Positions 26,687 through 33,917 of a stretch of DNA of 64,000 nt are shown piece after piece (positions within the stretch are counted from its first letter, which is position 1; each line of letters begins with the position of its first letter). Origin of the DNA: Tretioscincus oriximinensis. Its lineage: Eukaryota > Chordata > Lepidosauria > Squamata > Gymnophthalmidae. The position numbers and the translations under genes were made by a program. The notes under the pieces are model-generated. The model did no database searches. It had not been told where the DNA came from and saw nothing but the letters and a program-made list of their open reading frames with translations. The stretch covers positions 220,137 to 284,136 of the forward strand of contig JAJVDF010000140.1 in assembly GCA_022410635.1 (NCBI GenBank), read 5' to 3'.

Positions 26687-29600
26687 ACTTATACCCCGCC
26701 CTATACCCGAAGGTCTCAGGGCGGCAAAAACAGTAAAACATCACTACAAAAGTTAAAAAAGTATAAAACAATATTAAAAGTAGGGATAGAGATGGCATTT
26801 CTTCAGCCAAAGGCCAGGCAAAAGAGGTGACTGTACTCCCTCAGGGCCCCATTAGATGCAACTTTTGGGAGTCAGGCCCTTGTGTTTATTTTCTAGCAAT
26901 GCGTGCCAAGCCCACAAGTTGCTCCAATGCAATGGTGAAGGAATTTCATAAAATGGCAGGTAAGGTGAAAAATTTCCTTGAAACATCAGTATTCAGAATT
27001 AAGGGGGCAACAGACCCCTAGAGCCCCACTGTAGCATCAGGGCTATCTGTAAGCCTCATGATGGTGCCACCAACCTAACAGCATTTTATCCTCAAGAGGA
27101 GTCTCTGCACTATTTCTGACAACAGGAGACGGCACATGATTATTGTGACCCTAATCAGAAGTGCAACTTCTAGATATGATCCCTGGCAGAGCTACCATTT
27201 TTTCGGGTGGCACTTTTGAGTCCTCAATTGAGATGCTAAGATCAGCAAAAAACCTCACACTGCCACGCTATAATATGGTGACACAAAAATGCAGACATTA
27301 GTCAGTGACTGAAAAACTACTACAAAGCTTTTGGAGATTTCTACACTACCCTATTATATAAATCTCAGAAACATAAAGTAGGCAACAATAGACTGACCAG
27401 ATTTTCTGAGACACAAACTGGGGTGATTAATATTCATGCTAATTTGCATATTCATAAATATGCAAATTACCCACCAACACGCATTCCCTTCCAAAATTCC
27501 CACCTGAGAAATCGGTGAAGCATGTGAGAATTTTTTAAGTGTGTGAGAATTTTTAAACTGAGAATTTTTGGAGTACGTTAGATTTTAAAAAATTTTTTAC
27601 AGACGGGAATGTGCCATCAGAAGCTGGCCCCAGTTGCCAGAACCCCCTAGTGGTGGTGCAGTGATTTTTTTAAAACAAAAAAAATTAAAAAAAATTTTAA
27701 GTGTGTGAGAAAGTTTTGAAGTGTGTGAGAATTTTTATTTTTTACCGAGGGGAGGGTGCCTTCAGGAGCTGGTCCCAGATGTCAGAGCCCCATAGTGGTG
27801 CTGCAGTGATTTTTTTAAAAAAAAATTAATTAAAATAAATTATTTAAATAAAAAATAATTATTTTTCTCAGCAAAAACCAGGGAAATGATGCCCCCCCCC
27901 CACGGGGAGGGCGGGGTAGACACCCCAAACCCCCCCCCCCCCAAAGGGGGCATCTAGTCAGCCTAGGCAACAAGAGCAAAAGCATAGCATTAAAATATCA
28001 CCTCTCACTACTTGACTGTGAAAATGAAATCAAGAGTAAATATTCCACTAATGTTTGAATTATGAGTTATTGATTATTGGCTTTGGACCAGGGAAGTTGG
28101 ATCTCAAGAACAGTCATATATTAAAGGTGAAAGTATGCTCTACTTACATTTCCCACTATCTGGTTTTCTTTGGCCCTGGTCATATCTAAATTTTAAAGCA
28201 ACTTCAGCTTACTTTCAGGGTGAGAGAACCCGTCAGTAACAAACTGTTTTGTTTCAGCATCCTTACTCAGAAGACCCACCTTTGGTATAGATAATGTGAA
28301 AATAAAACGATTTACTTTATTGTGTTTTTTTCCATTCTGAAAGTGGACTGAAGCTGGATCAAACTGAGGGCAAAAATTTGCACAGACGAAAATTTGCACA
28401 AAAATCTGATTTTTTTTTTCCTAGCCAAGGAATGGATGAGCTTAGAATGTAAACATAGGATGCCACAGCCCATTTGGTCCAGACTGTCAACAGGGCATTA
28501 CGAAGCAAGGCTGCAACGTCTGGGCCTCTTCAGCCTTGAAAGGAGACGTTTGAGGGGTGATCTGATTGAAGTGTACAAAATCATGCATGGGATCGACAGG
28601 GTGAATAGAGAAAAAATGTTTTCTCTATCACACAACACAAGGACCAGAGGGCACTCCTTAAAACTGTTGGGTAGAAAAGTGAGAACAGACAAAGGGAAGT
28701 ATTTTTTCACCCAGAGGGTCATCGGCCTGTGGAATTTACTTCCTGAAGAGGTAGTGGTAGCTAACAGCTTGGATAGTTTCAAGACAGGACTAGACANGTT
28801 TATGGACACTAAGGGTATAAATGGATACTAAGATAGTTGTCTGGATGTAGCCTCNGGGATGGAGCAACAGGCAGGACTTTTGAAATACCATTTGCAGGGA
28901 GTCACGAACAGGAGCAGCATATTTTGCTTTCCTCTGTTCGGACTGCCCAGGTGCATCTGGTGGGCCTTTGTGTGACACAGAATGCTGGACTCGATGGGCT
29001 GTGGCCTGATCCAGTATGGCTCTTCTTATGTTCTTATGTTCTTAAAAGGAGAAGGCAAAAACTTGGGTGGCTGCCCTGCCCTTCCTACCCTGATCACGAC
29101 TCACGCCTAACCTTTAGTTCATTTCGCAACAACCCGCAAGTGGCAAGCGATTTGCTTTTGTGATCCTATAAGCCAGAAACAACGAATCTACTCCCTGGGG
29201 ACTAGGCCTTTGGTAAGGACATCGCGTGGATCTTTAGCTTGGGATAGAGTTTGGCCATCCACATGCCAGTGTAGACTATGGCAGGCCCCATTCGGGGCCT
29301 GCCATAGTCTACACTAGCATGTGGTTGGCAGGCTCCTATTCCGAGGGAGAGTCCAGGATGAGGCTCCGTGTGGATGCAGCCATATTCCCAACCCAGCGCC
29401 TTGCTCGCTCCTTTCCCTTGTCCTCCCCGTCCAAGCCGAGGGGTGACCTATGCAGCAGAGGGGACTTCCAAGGGGGCTTCCCGCAGCCTCCCGGCTGATC
29501 TGGCCGCGATCCTCACTCTTCTGTCGTTCACGTTCCCTTCCCTCGTTCCCCGCCACCGTACCAGCGCCAGGCCCGCGGGGATTTCCATCGTGGGAGCAGC

Positions 29601-29708
29601 CGGCGGACCGGCGGGGGTAACCCGATCGCCGCCCCCGCCTCGCCCTTTCGCAGCGGCCCCGGGCTGGTGGTCGTGCTGCTGACGTGGACGGGCCTCTGCC
29701 TTTTGCAT
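7585..29708 (-). CDS. COPZ2: COPZ2, coatomer subunit zeta-2 (complete, nine coding exons)
   Basis: Zeta-COP is the small longin-fold subunit of the COPI coat. It pairs with gamma-COP in the F-subcomplex and acts in Golgi-to-ER and intra-Golgi transport. I assembled nine minus-strand exons by matching the family protein: 29562-29708, 25908-25976, 23528-23609, 21975-22066, 20840-20895, 19133-19210, 17456-17507, 12408-12446 and 7585-7632. They sum to 663 nt, or 220 residues plus stop; human COPZ2 is 210. All phases agree and all acceptors are AG. Family landmarks in order are [83 protein letters not shown] and the C-terminal [11 protein letters not shown]. The N-terminal Ala/Gly/Pro-rich extension starting MQKAEARP resembles zeta-2, not zeta-1. 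NFE2L1 as the head-to-head neighbour also points to zeta-2. The start is the first in-frame ATG, with G at -3. The stop codon overlaps an AATAAA hexamer. Exon 2 ends in a GC donor. Confidence 0.96.
9748..10175 (-). mobile_element. CR1 LINE 3' fragment, interrupted
   Basis: The minus-strand copy starts with the reverse 3' end (GAACATAGGAGAAGCC, CTGGATCAG). It reaches the ORF2 remnant (CTTCTCTTCTGGTAGTGAAC) near 10160. Unrelated palindromic sequence around 9905-9985, including TTCAGTCCTGAAGAACAGG, lies inside it. Confidence 0.65.
11805..11890 (+). repeat. Retroposon 3' tail
   Basis: CATCCTGAGACCTTCGAATG, GGGTGGGGTATAAGTATAAA and an (AAAT)n/(AAAAC)n tail match the tails of the SINE/retroposon copies at 62488 and 26655. 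Confidence 0.6.
12408..12446 (-). CDS. COPZ2: COPZ2 coding exon 8 (39-nt micro-exon)
   Basis: This exon has 13 codons encoding [13 protein letters not shown], the counterpart of ADDGGLTEQSVAQ in human. The acceptor is CTTTTAG and the donor is the strong GTAAGTC. It is symmetric (phase 0 to 0), so skipping it would keep the frame. Confidence 0.94.
13885..13970 (+). mobile_element. CR1 3' end (amniote type)
   Basis: GAATCCTGCATTGAGCAG, GGTTGGACCCAATGACCC and the octamer repeat GATTCTATGAT at the end are the classic CR1 3' tail. Confidence 0.85.
14661..15155. repeat. Large inverted duplication around a palindromic MITE
   Basis: A complete palindromic family A-short MITE (14821-15028) is flanked on the left (14693-14820) by an inverted copy of its right flank (15029-15155). 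The arms of about 127 bp differ at only a handful of positions. A second MITE tip (14661-14690, containing an n) with CATAGTAC before it sits at the left edge. CATAGTAC also follows the complete copy at 15029-15036. Confidence 0.85.
14821..15028. mobile_element. Palindromic MITE, family A-short (208 bp)
   Basis: The termini are TAGGCTGACCAAATGACCCC and its complement GGGGTCATTTGGTCAGCCTA. Arms of about 80 bp contain AAAACCCGTTTTTGGGGTGC and surround a T-rich loop. There is no coding capacity. Confidence 0.9.
16250..16335 (+). mobile_element. tRNA-derived SINE fragment
   Basis: GGAGTGCTGGACTCTTATCT followed by a B-box-like GGTTCGATTC and CACTCCTCCAAGAAGCCA match the head of the SINE at 62488. 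The tail is missing. Confidence 0.6.
17243..17344 (-). other. Possible alternative terminal exon of COPZ2 (34-codon ORF)
   Basis: Just downstream of exon 7 is a convincing acceptor, CTTCTTCCATCTCAG. It is followed in the phase left by exon 7 (phase 0) by an open frame that starts [15 protein letters not shown], ends LLPERLYKY and stops at TGA. This stretch is more GC- and CpG-rich than the surrounding intron. It has no similarity I recognise to zeta-COP, whose normal exons 8 and 9 are both present further on. It could be an alternative last exon, a conserved element of another kind, or chance. Confidence 0.25.
17456..17507 (-). CDS. COPZ2: COPZ2 coding exon 7
   Basis: This exon is 52 nt, phase 2 to 0. 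It encodes [17 protein letters not shown] and is spliced by TTTCAG and GTGAGTT. Human zeta-2 has QKVNFR at the same place. Confidence 0.96.
17508..19132 (-). other. COPZ2 intron 6
   Basis: Intron of 1625 bp. One palindromic MITE (17695-17887); otherwise no feature seen. Confidence 0.85.
17695..17887. mobile_element. Palindromic MITE, family A-short (193 bp)
   Basis: The ends are TAGGCTGACCAGATGACCC and GGTCATCTGGTCAGCCTA, with A/T-rich complementary cores. The flanking octamers ATGAATGG and TGGAATTG match at only 5 of 8. Confidence 0.85.
19133..19210 (-). CDS. COPZ2: COPZ2 coding exon 6
   Basis: This exon is 78 nt, phase 2 to 2. It encodes [16 protein letters not shown] through VVDEIVDGG. 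The donor is GTAAGA and the acceptor TTTAG. Family residues around ENMDGAFL and DEIVDGG are intact. Confidence 0.96.
19211..20839 (-). other. COPZ2 intron 5
   Basis: Intron of 1629 bp containing one hAT MITE (19875-20184). No exon recognised. Confidence 0.85.
19875..20184 (+). mobile_element. hAT-like MITE, family A (310 bp)
   Basis: Starts TAGGCTGACCAG, ends CTGATCAGTCAA. Flanked by CTTGAATC and CTTGAACC (7 of 8). Confidence 0.85.
20840..20895 (-). CDS. COPZ2: COPZ2 coding exon 5
   Basis: This exon is 56 nt, phase 0 to 2. It encodes [18 protein letters not shown] plus two bases of Arg, matching human zeta-2 residue for residue over this stretch. Splice sites are TTTTTCTAG and GTGAGTATT. 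Confidence 0.96.
20896..21974 (-). other. COPZ2 intron 4
   Basis: Intron of 1079 bp. It contains a degraded minus-oriented retroposon (about 20955-21085) and a large inverted-repeat element (21274-21478). Confidence 0.85.
21274..21478. mobile_element. Inverted-repeat DNA transposon remnant (205 bp)
   Basis: Arms of 78-87 bp, almost perfectly complementary, surround a 40-bp loop. They begin GCTTCAAAAAAATGTATACA and end TAAATTTCAGGA. The left arm has a small internal duplication of TGTTCTAC. Long terminal repeats of this kind suggest a Tc1/mariner-like non-autonomous element. The family assignment is tentative. Confidence 0.75.
21975..22066 (-). CDS. COPZ2: COPZ2 coding exon 4
   Basis: This exon is 92 nt, phase 1 to 0. 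It encodes [18 protein letters not shown] through GSPHENE. The acceptor follows a T-rich tract and ends ATACAG; the donor is GTAAAT. The family has SSYENE where this copy has SPHENE. Confidence 0.96.
22067..23527 (-). other. COPZ2 intron 3
   Basis: Intron of 1461 bp of AT-rich sequence. No repeat or exon recognised. Confidence 0.8.
23528..23609 (-). CDS. COPZ2: COPZ2 coding exon 3
   Basis: This exon is 82 nt, phase 0 to 1, with acceptor CCACAG and donor GTGAGTA. It encodes [12 protein letters not shown] through [10 protein letters not shown], followed by the first base of a Ser codon. This is the most conserved block of zeta-COP. Confidence 0.96.
23610..25907 (-). other. COPZ2 intron 2 (GC-AG)
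   Basis: Intron of 2298 bp with a GC donor. An old interspersed repeat (about 23690-24540), with motifs such as CCAGATGTTATTGGACCAC, is split by a hAT MITE. Confidence 0.85.
23903..24444 (+). mobile_element. hAT-like MITE, family A (542 bp)
   Basis: The termini are TACGCTGACCAG and CTGGTCAGTCTA, with target duplications CTTAGTCA and CTTAGTGA (7 of 8). Contains G-homopolymer runs and two internal copies of a CTGCA...CTC module with CTGGGGCCAGCTTCTGA-like text. Confidence 0.88.
25908..25976 (-). CDS. COPZ2: COPZ2 coding exon 2 (GC donor)
   Basis: This exon has 23 codons running from EPSLYTVKA to GQRLLAK, the first beta strands of the longin fold. The acceptor is CTAG|GAACCG. The donor reads CCAAG|GCAAGT, a GC-AG intron boundary with otherwise ideal consensus; no GT donor preserves the frame. 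The single n at 25959 falls in the third position of a Thr codon (ACN), so it does not affect the protein. Confidence 0.94.
26373..26530. repeat. Inverted-repeat copy of a widespread tetrapod repeat
   Basis: Arms GCACTTTGAGACTAACTTGA and its near complement, with AAGCTTATGCCAACC, meet at AGTAGTCCTGTC. The left edge reads AGAAATAGCCGTGTTAGTCC. A second copy is at 39260. Confidence 0.75.
26655..26835 (-). repeat. Retroposon 3' segment
   Basis: (TTTA)n, then TACTTATACCCCGCCCTATA, AGGTCTCAGGGCGGC and AGCCAAAGGCCAGGC. It is the reverse of the tail seen at 62700. Confidence 0.75.
27389..27965 (-). mobile_element. hAT-like MITE, family A (577 bp), exact 8-bp TSD
   Basis: Minus-oriented copy running TAGACTGACCAG to CTAGTCAGCCTA. 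Both sides carry the perfect octamer GGCAACAA (27381-27388 and 27966-27973). This fixes the element ends and its hAT affiliation. Confidence 0.93.
28497..29043 (+). mobile_element. CR1 LINE, ORF2 C-terminus and 3' end
   Basis: The open part reads [20 protein letters not shown], then [36 protein letters not shown] and [10 protein letters not shown]. This is the region downstream of the reverse transcriptase in CR1. The 3' UTR ends in two TTCTTATG repeats. 5'-truncated, with n at 28797 and 28855. Confidence 0.92.
29243..29343. repeat. Palindromic element P1, near-perfect hairpin
   Basis: A perfect 21-bp inverted repeat (29269-29289 and 29294-29314, arm GTGTAGACTATGGCAGGCCC plus C) surrounds a 4-nt ATTC loop. 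The arms extend imperfectly outward through ACATGC and GGCCA. Confidence 0.9.
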
Positions 29709-29960
29709 CGCCGCCGAGCTCTCCAGGCACGCAGGCACGCAGCCGCTCAAGGGAGCCGAGGGTGCTCCGCCCCGTCAGGCAGCATCGGGTGGGCTGCTGG
29801 CTCGCGCGCTTGCTCCCGTCCCTGCCGCCTCGCTGCTGCCCTCCCCGCCCGGGCTGCTGCAGAAGGAAGGGTGTGGAGAGGGCGCCTCACGCGATCGCTA
29901 CACGTCCAACACGGAGGACAACGGCGGATGGCGGAAGTGCTGAGCTGCCTGGGTTCTGAG
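29390..29960 (-). promoter_or_regulatory. CpG island and promoter region of COPZ2
   Basis: This block is sharply richer in G+C and CpG than the flanking DNA. It contains coding exon 1 and the presumed 5' UTR and start site (above 29708). Candidate open frames read through it on both strands, as expected for GC-rich DNA without stop codons, and none besides COPZ2 exon 1 is credible. No TATA box is evident. The island ends about 14 kb from the NFE2L1 island, so the two genes do not share a compact bidirectional promoter. Confidence 0.7.
29562..29708 (-). CDS. COPZ2: COPZ2 coding exon 1
   Basis: This exon holds 49 codons from ATG at 29708 to a CTG|GTACGG donor, phase 0. It encodes a low-complexity Ala/Gly/Pro-rich tail beginning [10 protein letters not shown] and ending MEIPAGLAL. 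It aligns loosely with the human start MQRPEAWPR and end EPSGLRLQ. The exon sits inside a CpG island. The donor is weak, but it is the only nearby one that keeps phase with exon 2, so the last residue or two are uncertain. Confidence 0.85.
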
Positions 29961-30134
29961 GGAGGGAGGGGGGGATAACATGTGGTCCGTCTAGGGTGCA
30001 GTAGGACCCCTGAAGCGGCACTGTGGGGCTTAGGCCACACATAAATCTTAATTACCTTTCAAGATGCAAGCTGTTTCCCTTTAGCAGTCTCTCCTCAGAA
30101 AATCACATTTGGGCCCTGTCCCCTACTGAGCTTT

Positions 30135-30835
30135 ATTCTAGGTTATAGCTCAGAACAGGAGCCTGCCGTCCACATGCTAGTGTAGACTATGGCAGGCCCC
30201 GAATGGGCCTGCTATAGTCAACACTGAACATAAGAACATAAGAAGAGCCATACTGGATAAGGCCAGAGCCCATCAAGTCCAGCATTCTGTGTCACACAGA
30301 GGCCCACCAGATGCACCTGGGCAGTCTGAACAGAGGAAAGCAAAATATGCACCTGTTCATGACTCCCTGCAAATGGTATTTCAGGAGTCCTGTCTGTTGC
30401 TCCATCCTGGAGGCAACATCCAGACATCCATCCTAGTATCCATCTATACCCTTGGTGTCCATAAACCTGTCTAGTCCTGTCTTGAAACTATCCAAGCTGT
30501 TAGCTACAACTACCTCTTCAGGAAGTAAATTCCACAGGCCGATGACCCTCTGGGTGAAAAAATACTTTCCTTTGTCTGTTCTCACTTTTCTACCCAACAG
30601 TTTTAAGGAGTGCCCTCTGGTCCTTGTGTTGTGTGATAGAGAAAACATTTTTTCTCTATTCACCCTGTCGATCCCATGCATGATTTTGTACACTTCAATC
30701 AGATCACCCCTCAAACGTCGCCTTTCCAGGCTGAAGAGGCCCAAACGTTGCAGCCTTGCTTCGTAAGGGAGGTGCTCCAGACCCTTGATCATCCACTGGC
30801 ATGTGGATGACCAAGCTCTGTCCTATAACCCTGGA
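30135..30835. repeat. Palindromic element P1 split by a CR1 insertion
   Basis: The left part (30135-30225) carries CATGCTAGTGTAGACTATGG and GGGCCTGCTATAGTCAACAC. The right part (30793-30835) resumes with GGCATGTGGATGACCAAGCT. The CR1 lies between, with CACTG present at both junctions. Confidence 0.75.
30226..30792 (-). mobile_element. CR1 LINE 3' fragment nested in P1
   Basis: A young, nearly intact minus-strand copy of the same subfamily as 28497, reaching slightly further 5' ([20 protein letters not shown]). It begins with GAACATAAGAACATAAGAAG. Confidence 0.92.
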
Positions 30836-30863
30836 TAAAGCTCCATTGGAACAGAGCCTAGGA

Positions 30864-31429
30864 CAGTGATAGCAAACCTATGACACGTGTGTCAAAGGTG
30901 ACACACCAAGACATTTTGGGTGACATGCCACCACCCTGATTCAATTTAAATTTCAGAATTTTTTAAAAATGAAAATAAAATTGGAAAAAAAATTCAACAT
31001 ATTAAAACCAGTGAAACTGACTGACAGATGAAATTAATAGTGCTCGCCTTGGGCTTGAAGCGTATGAAATACAAACCTTCAGTTGAAGATTCAGCACATA
31101 AAATCCAGCAACGAAAAAGTCGATTATTGGTTTTGCTTCTTTAATAAATACATATCAGTATATCAAAATGAATATTGGACTTGATATGCTGGACAGAATG
31201 TTGTCCAGCATATCAAACAGAATGCTGGACTTGATGGGCTGTGGCCTGATCCAGTATGGCTCTTCTTATGTTCTTAATGTTCTAAAAAGATAACTTTATT
31301 TCACTAGACTTGAGTTACAAATATCACAAAATTATGGATATTTCTAGATGTGATACAGCACCCAAGTTAAGTTCAGGCTTTTGTTTTTTTTACAAATTTG
31401 ACACAAGCTCAAAAGGTTCGCCATCACTG
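30864..31429. mobile_element. Non-autonomous hAT element with exact TSD (566 bp)
   Basis: The terminal inverted repeats are CAGTGATAGCAAACCT and AGGTTCGCCATCACTG. The perfect 8-bp duplication GCCTAGGA lies at 30856-30863 and 31430-31437. The start resembles Charlie-type hAT termini. No transposase frame remains. A CR1 3' end (31183-31283) is nested inside. Confidence 0.93.
31183..31283 (+). mobile_element. CR1 3' tip nested in hAT, with hairpin
   Basis: The sequence ACAGAATGCTGGACTTGATG to CTTCTTATGTTCTTAATG is a very short CR1 3' end. TTGATATGCTGGACA and its complement form a hairpin at 31180-31218 at its 5' edge, as if the end snapped back on insertion. Confidence 0.7.
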
Positions 31430-33548
31430 GCCTAGGATAATGTGGAAGAATATTCTGTTCACTTTTTGCTGCTGCTTTTTTCCCAATCTGAAAGTGCACT
31501 GAAGCTGGTATGATCAGGGTTTCTTCTAAAACCAAATGACGATTTTGTGGGAACAGGATCAGGTTTGGGAAGAAGAGCAGAGTTTGGCCATCCACACACT
31601 GTGTTGACTGTGGGGCTCCTATTCCTAGACATGACCCAGAATAAACCTCAGGGTGGCCAGGGCGATCTGTACTGTGCTTGTTTTTAACTGTTGAAGACCA
31701 GAAACGTTGGAAGTTTACACTGCTTAGCTTGCTCCTTCTGTCCTGAACATTGTAGCAAAACTGCCTAGTAAGTCATATCTATTTAAGGATTGGCCAAGTA
31801 AACAGAGCAGGGGAAAGGGAGATGTTTTTCCATTGCGAATAAAAGTGGTTAAGTAGTCTGAAGGCTGTTCCGTGCATGTGGGAATCGTGGTGGTTCTTTG
31901 TTGGGCAGGATAGAAGCAAAATACTTCACCAGGGAAGACATAACTGAATGAAGGTGCCTCCTTAGAGTGTACCTATAAATGGGGCGCCAGATGTAAACAA
32001 TAACAAACTGCCAGCTTTCTTCCTGTTTCCTGTCTTATGGTTTTAAGTTGTATTTCGGCCTGCTTTTTTGATGATGACAAGTGCTTATTACAAAAGCTTG
32101 GATGCCCAACTGCTGGCAGTATCAACAGCCCAAATGTGAAAAAAGTGAAACCGCTGTTTCTGTGCTGGCAGCAGGGCCTGCTGGGAAGTCTCACATGAGC
32201 AGTGGGCAGCCTTTTCGGGTCCTGCCCTGGCAGACTACAGCACCCAGCCTGCAGCACAGCTAGTCCGGGCTAGGAGGGAAGAAAGGACTCCGTCCTGCCC
32301 ACAGGAAACATTTTATCTGCTCACATGAAGTGGACTGGGGGACTCATCATACAGTTTTTCCAGGTGCTTGCAGTTCGTCCCCTTTCTTGCGTACTTTGGC
32401 TAAAACATATTCACCTTTCAATGGTTTTTGTATGTTTGGTAATATAGCTTCTACTTAAACTTGAAGCCACTCTTCTGTCCTATCCCAATAGGAAGCCCTG
32501 CTGTAGTTCTGTTCCACTGGCCTAAGTTGGGATGGACTGGGAACAGCACTGTGGTCGCTGCAGGTAAATTCTGGGCTTGAGAGGGAGGGAAGTGGGTGGT
32601 TGTAGGAGGTACTGGGTTGGGGAGCATTTAAAAATCACAATTTTGTGGGGTGGGGGCAGGGTGGGGCCTGGGCAGGGCAGGAAGGCTAGAAGAAGGGCTA
32701 AGGTTCTTGCTGGACATTTTAGCAGTATTGTTGAATGCAGCTGGAAAGAAAATGGAAACTGGAATCTGTTTTTACTGGATGTGTGTCAAAGAGGTTTAAT
32801 TAGATTTGGTTTTGATGATCTTGCCTAAGAAATACCTGGTTGTAAGTCTGGTTTGGACATTTAGGCTATCGAGTTAAAGCTGTGTTCTAATCAATCCATT
32901 GTCCCTGCATCTTTGGCACAGTTCCAGTTGAACAGAAAGCACCCCCTTCTTTGTCTGGACATCTTAATAACATGCTAATGATGCCTAGTTCATCTGAAGA
33001 GGGTCCAGATGTTTTGCCACTAATTGATTCTGTGGAGAGGAATACTAAACACCCACCAGAAGGATTCTAAATGCCAAGGATCTCCATTTTTGAAAAGATA
33101 AGCAGACTGGTGGAAAGGTTTTAATTAGTGTGTGAGGGGAGGGGCAGTTAATTAACTTGGATTCTTCGCTGAATTCTGATTGTAGTTTGGCAAAGGAACA
33201 GTTATTAAAAAAAGACAAAAGGTCTGGTGTAGTTAAACAGCTGGTTGCTGGCCCAGCATTCCATTGCTCATGATGGCATCAGTGGTGCCCTCTTTGGATG
33301 GGGCTGCAGTCAAGGGGAACTTGTCAATTTAGACCAGAGTTGGTAATAATCCAATGCAGAATTTCATTCAATTCATCCATTTTTTGGACCAGAATGTATA
33401 TGATCTGGAGCCAAAGTGTTCATTTTTTTCAGACCATGTGTGTGGGTGTTATACTCTCCTATATTTTAACCGAAGCACACGTAAGAGCAAATTAAGCTTG
33501 CTTGACTGCGTGTGTTAAAATGCCGACATTGTAACTCAGTTTGTGTTA

Positions 33549-33655
33549 AGGTTACCCAGGTGCTTCAGGCATTGTAAACTGCAGCTGGTGAAAATTCCTC
33601 TTTCCCACATCCATTAAAGGTGCAAAATTCCTGTCCTGTTTTTTGTTTGTGTCCA
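33549..33655. mobile_element. Palindromic MITE P2, partial
   Basis: GCAGCTGGTGAAAATTCCTC, CCACATCCATTAAAGGTGCA and CCTGTCCTGTTTTTTG correspond to the right arm of P2. Confidence 0.6.
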
Positions 33656-33750
33656 TACTCTAAAAGTATATATAAAGCATGCATAGAAATCCTCTTGCTA
33701 CCTTCAACCAGTAGGACATAATATTTTCATTTTGTGCAGATTGCATGGAT

Positions 33751-33917
33751 AGGATAACCACATAAAAACTGGACAAATGTGCTTCCCAACTTTAAGGATT
33801 ATGGAGAAAGTAATTTAAACAGGTGCCACTTATAATGGTTGCAGCACCTGGAAGGGGTTCACTTTTTCCAATCCATTAAAAGTGCAAAGTGCTCACCCAG
33901 TTTTTATGAGGTATCTC
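33751..33917. mobile_element. Palindromic MITE P2, diverged full copy
   Basis: AGGATAACCACATAAAAACT at the left and CCAGTTTTTATGAGGTATCT at the right form the ends. The middle is GGTGCCACTTATAATGGTTG. Confidence 0.65.

Larger units (their letters stand above)
25977..29561 (-). other. COPZ2 intron 1
   Basis: Intron of 3585 bp. It holds an inverted-repeat element, a retroposon tail, a full hAT MITE, a CR1 fragment and a perfect hairpin. The mammalian counterpart hosts MIR152; no hairpin with its mature sequence was found here by eye. Confidence 0.8.

Noticed and set aside
28394..28831. 145-residue plus-strand open frame as a gene
   Set aside because: It is the CR1 ORF2 C-terminus; the same protein text recurs at 30433-30792 and 52918-53210.
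29314..30040. Several overlapping open frames of about 100 residues on both strands in the COPZ2 CpG island
   Set aside because: GC-rich DNA has few stop codons. Only the frame from 29708 continues in phase into a conserved zeta-COP exon.
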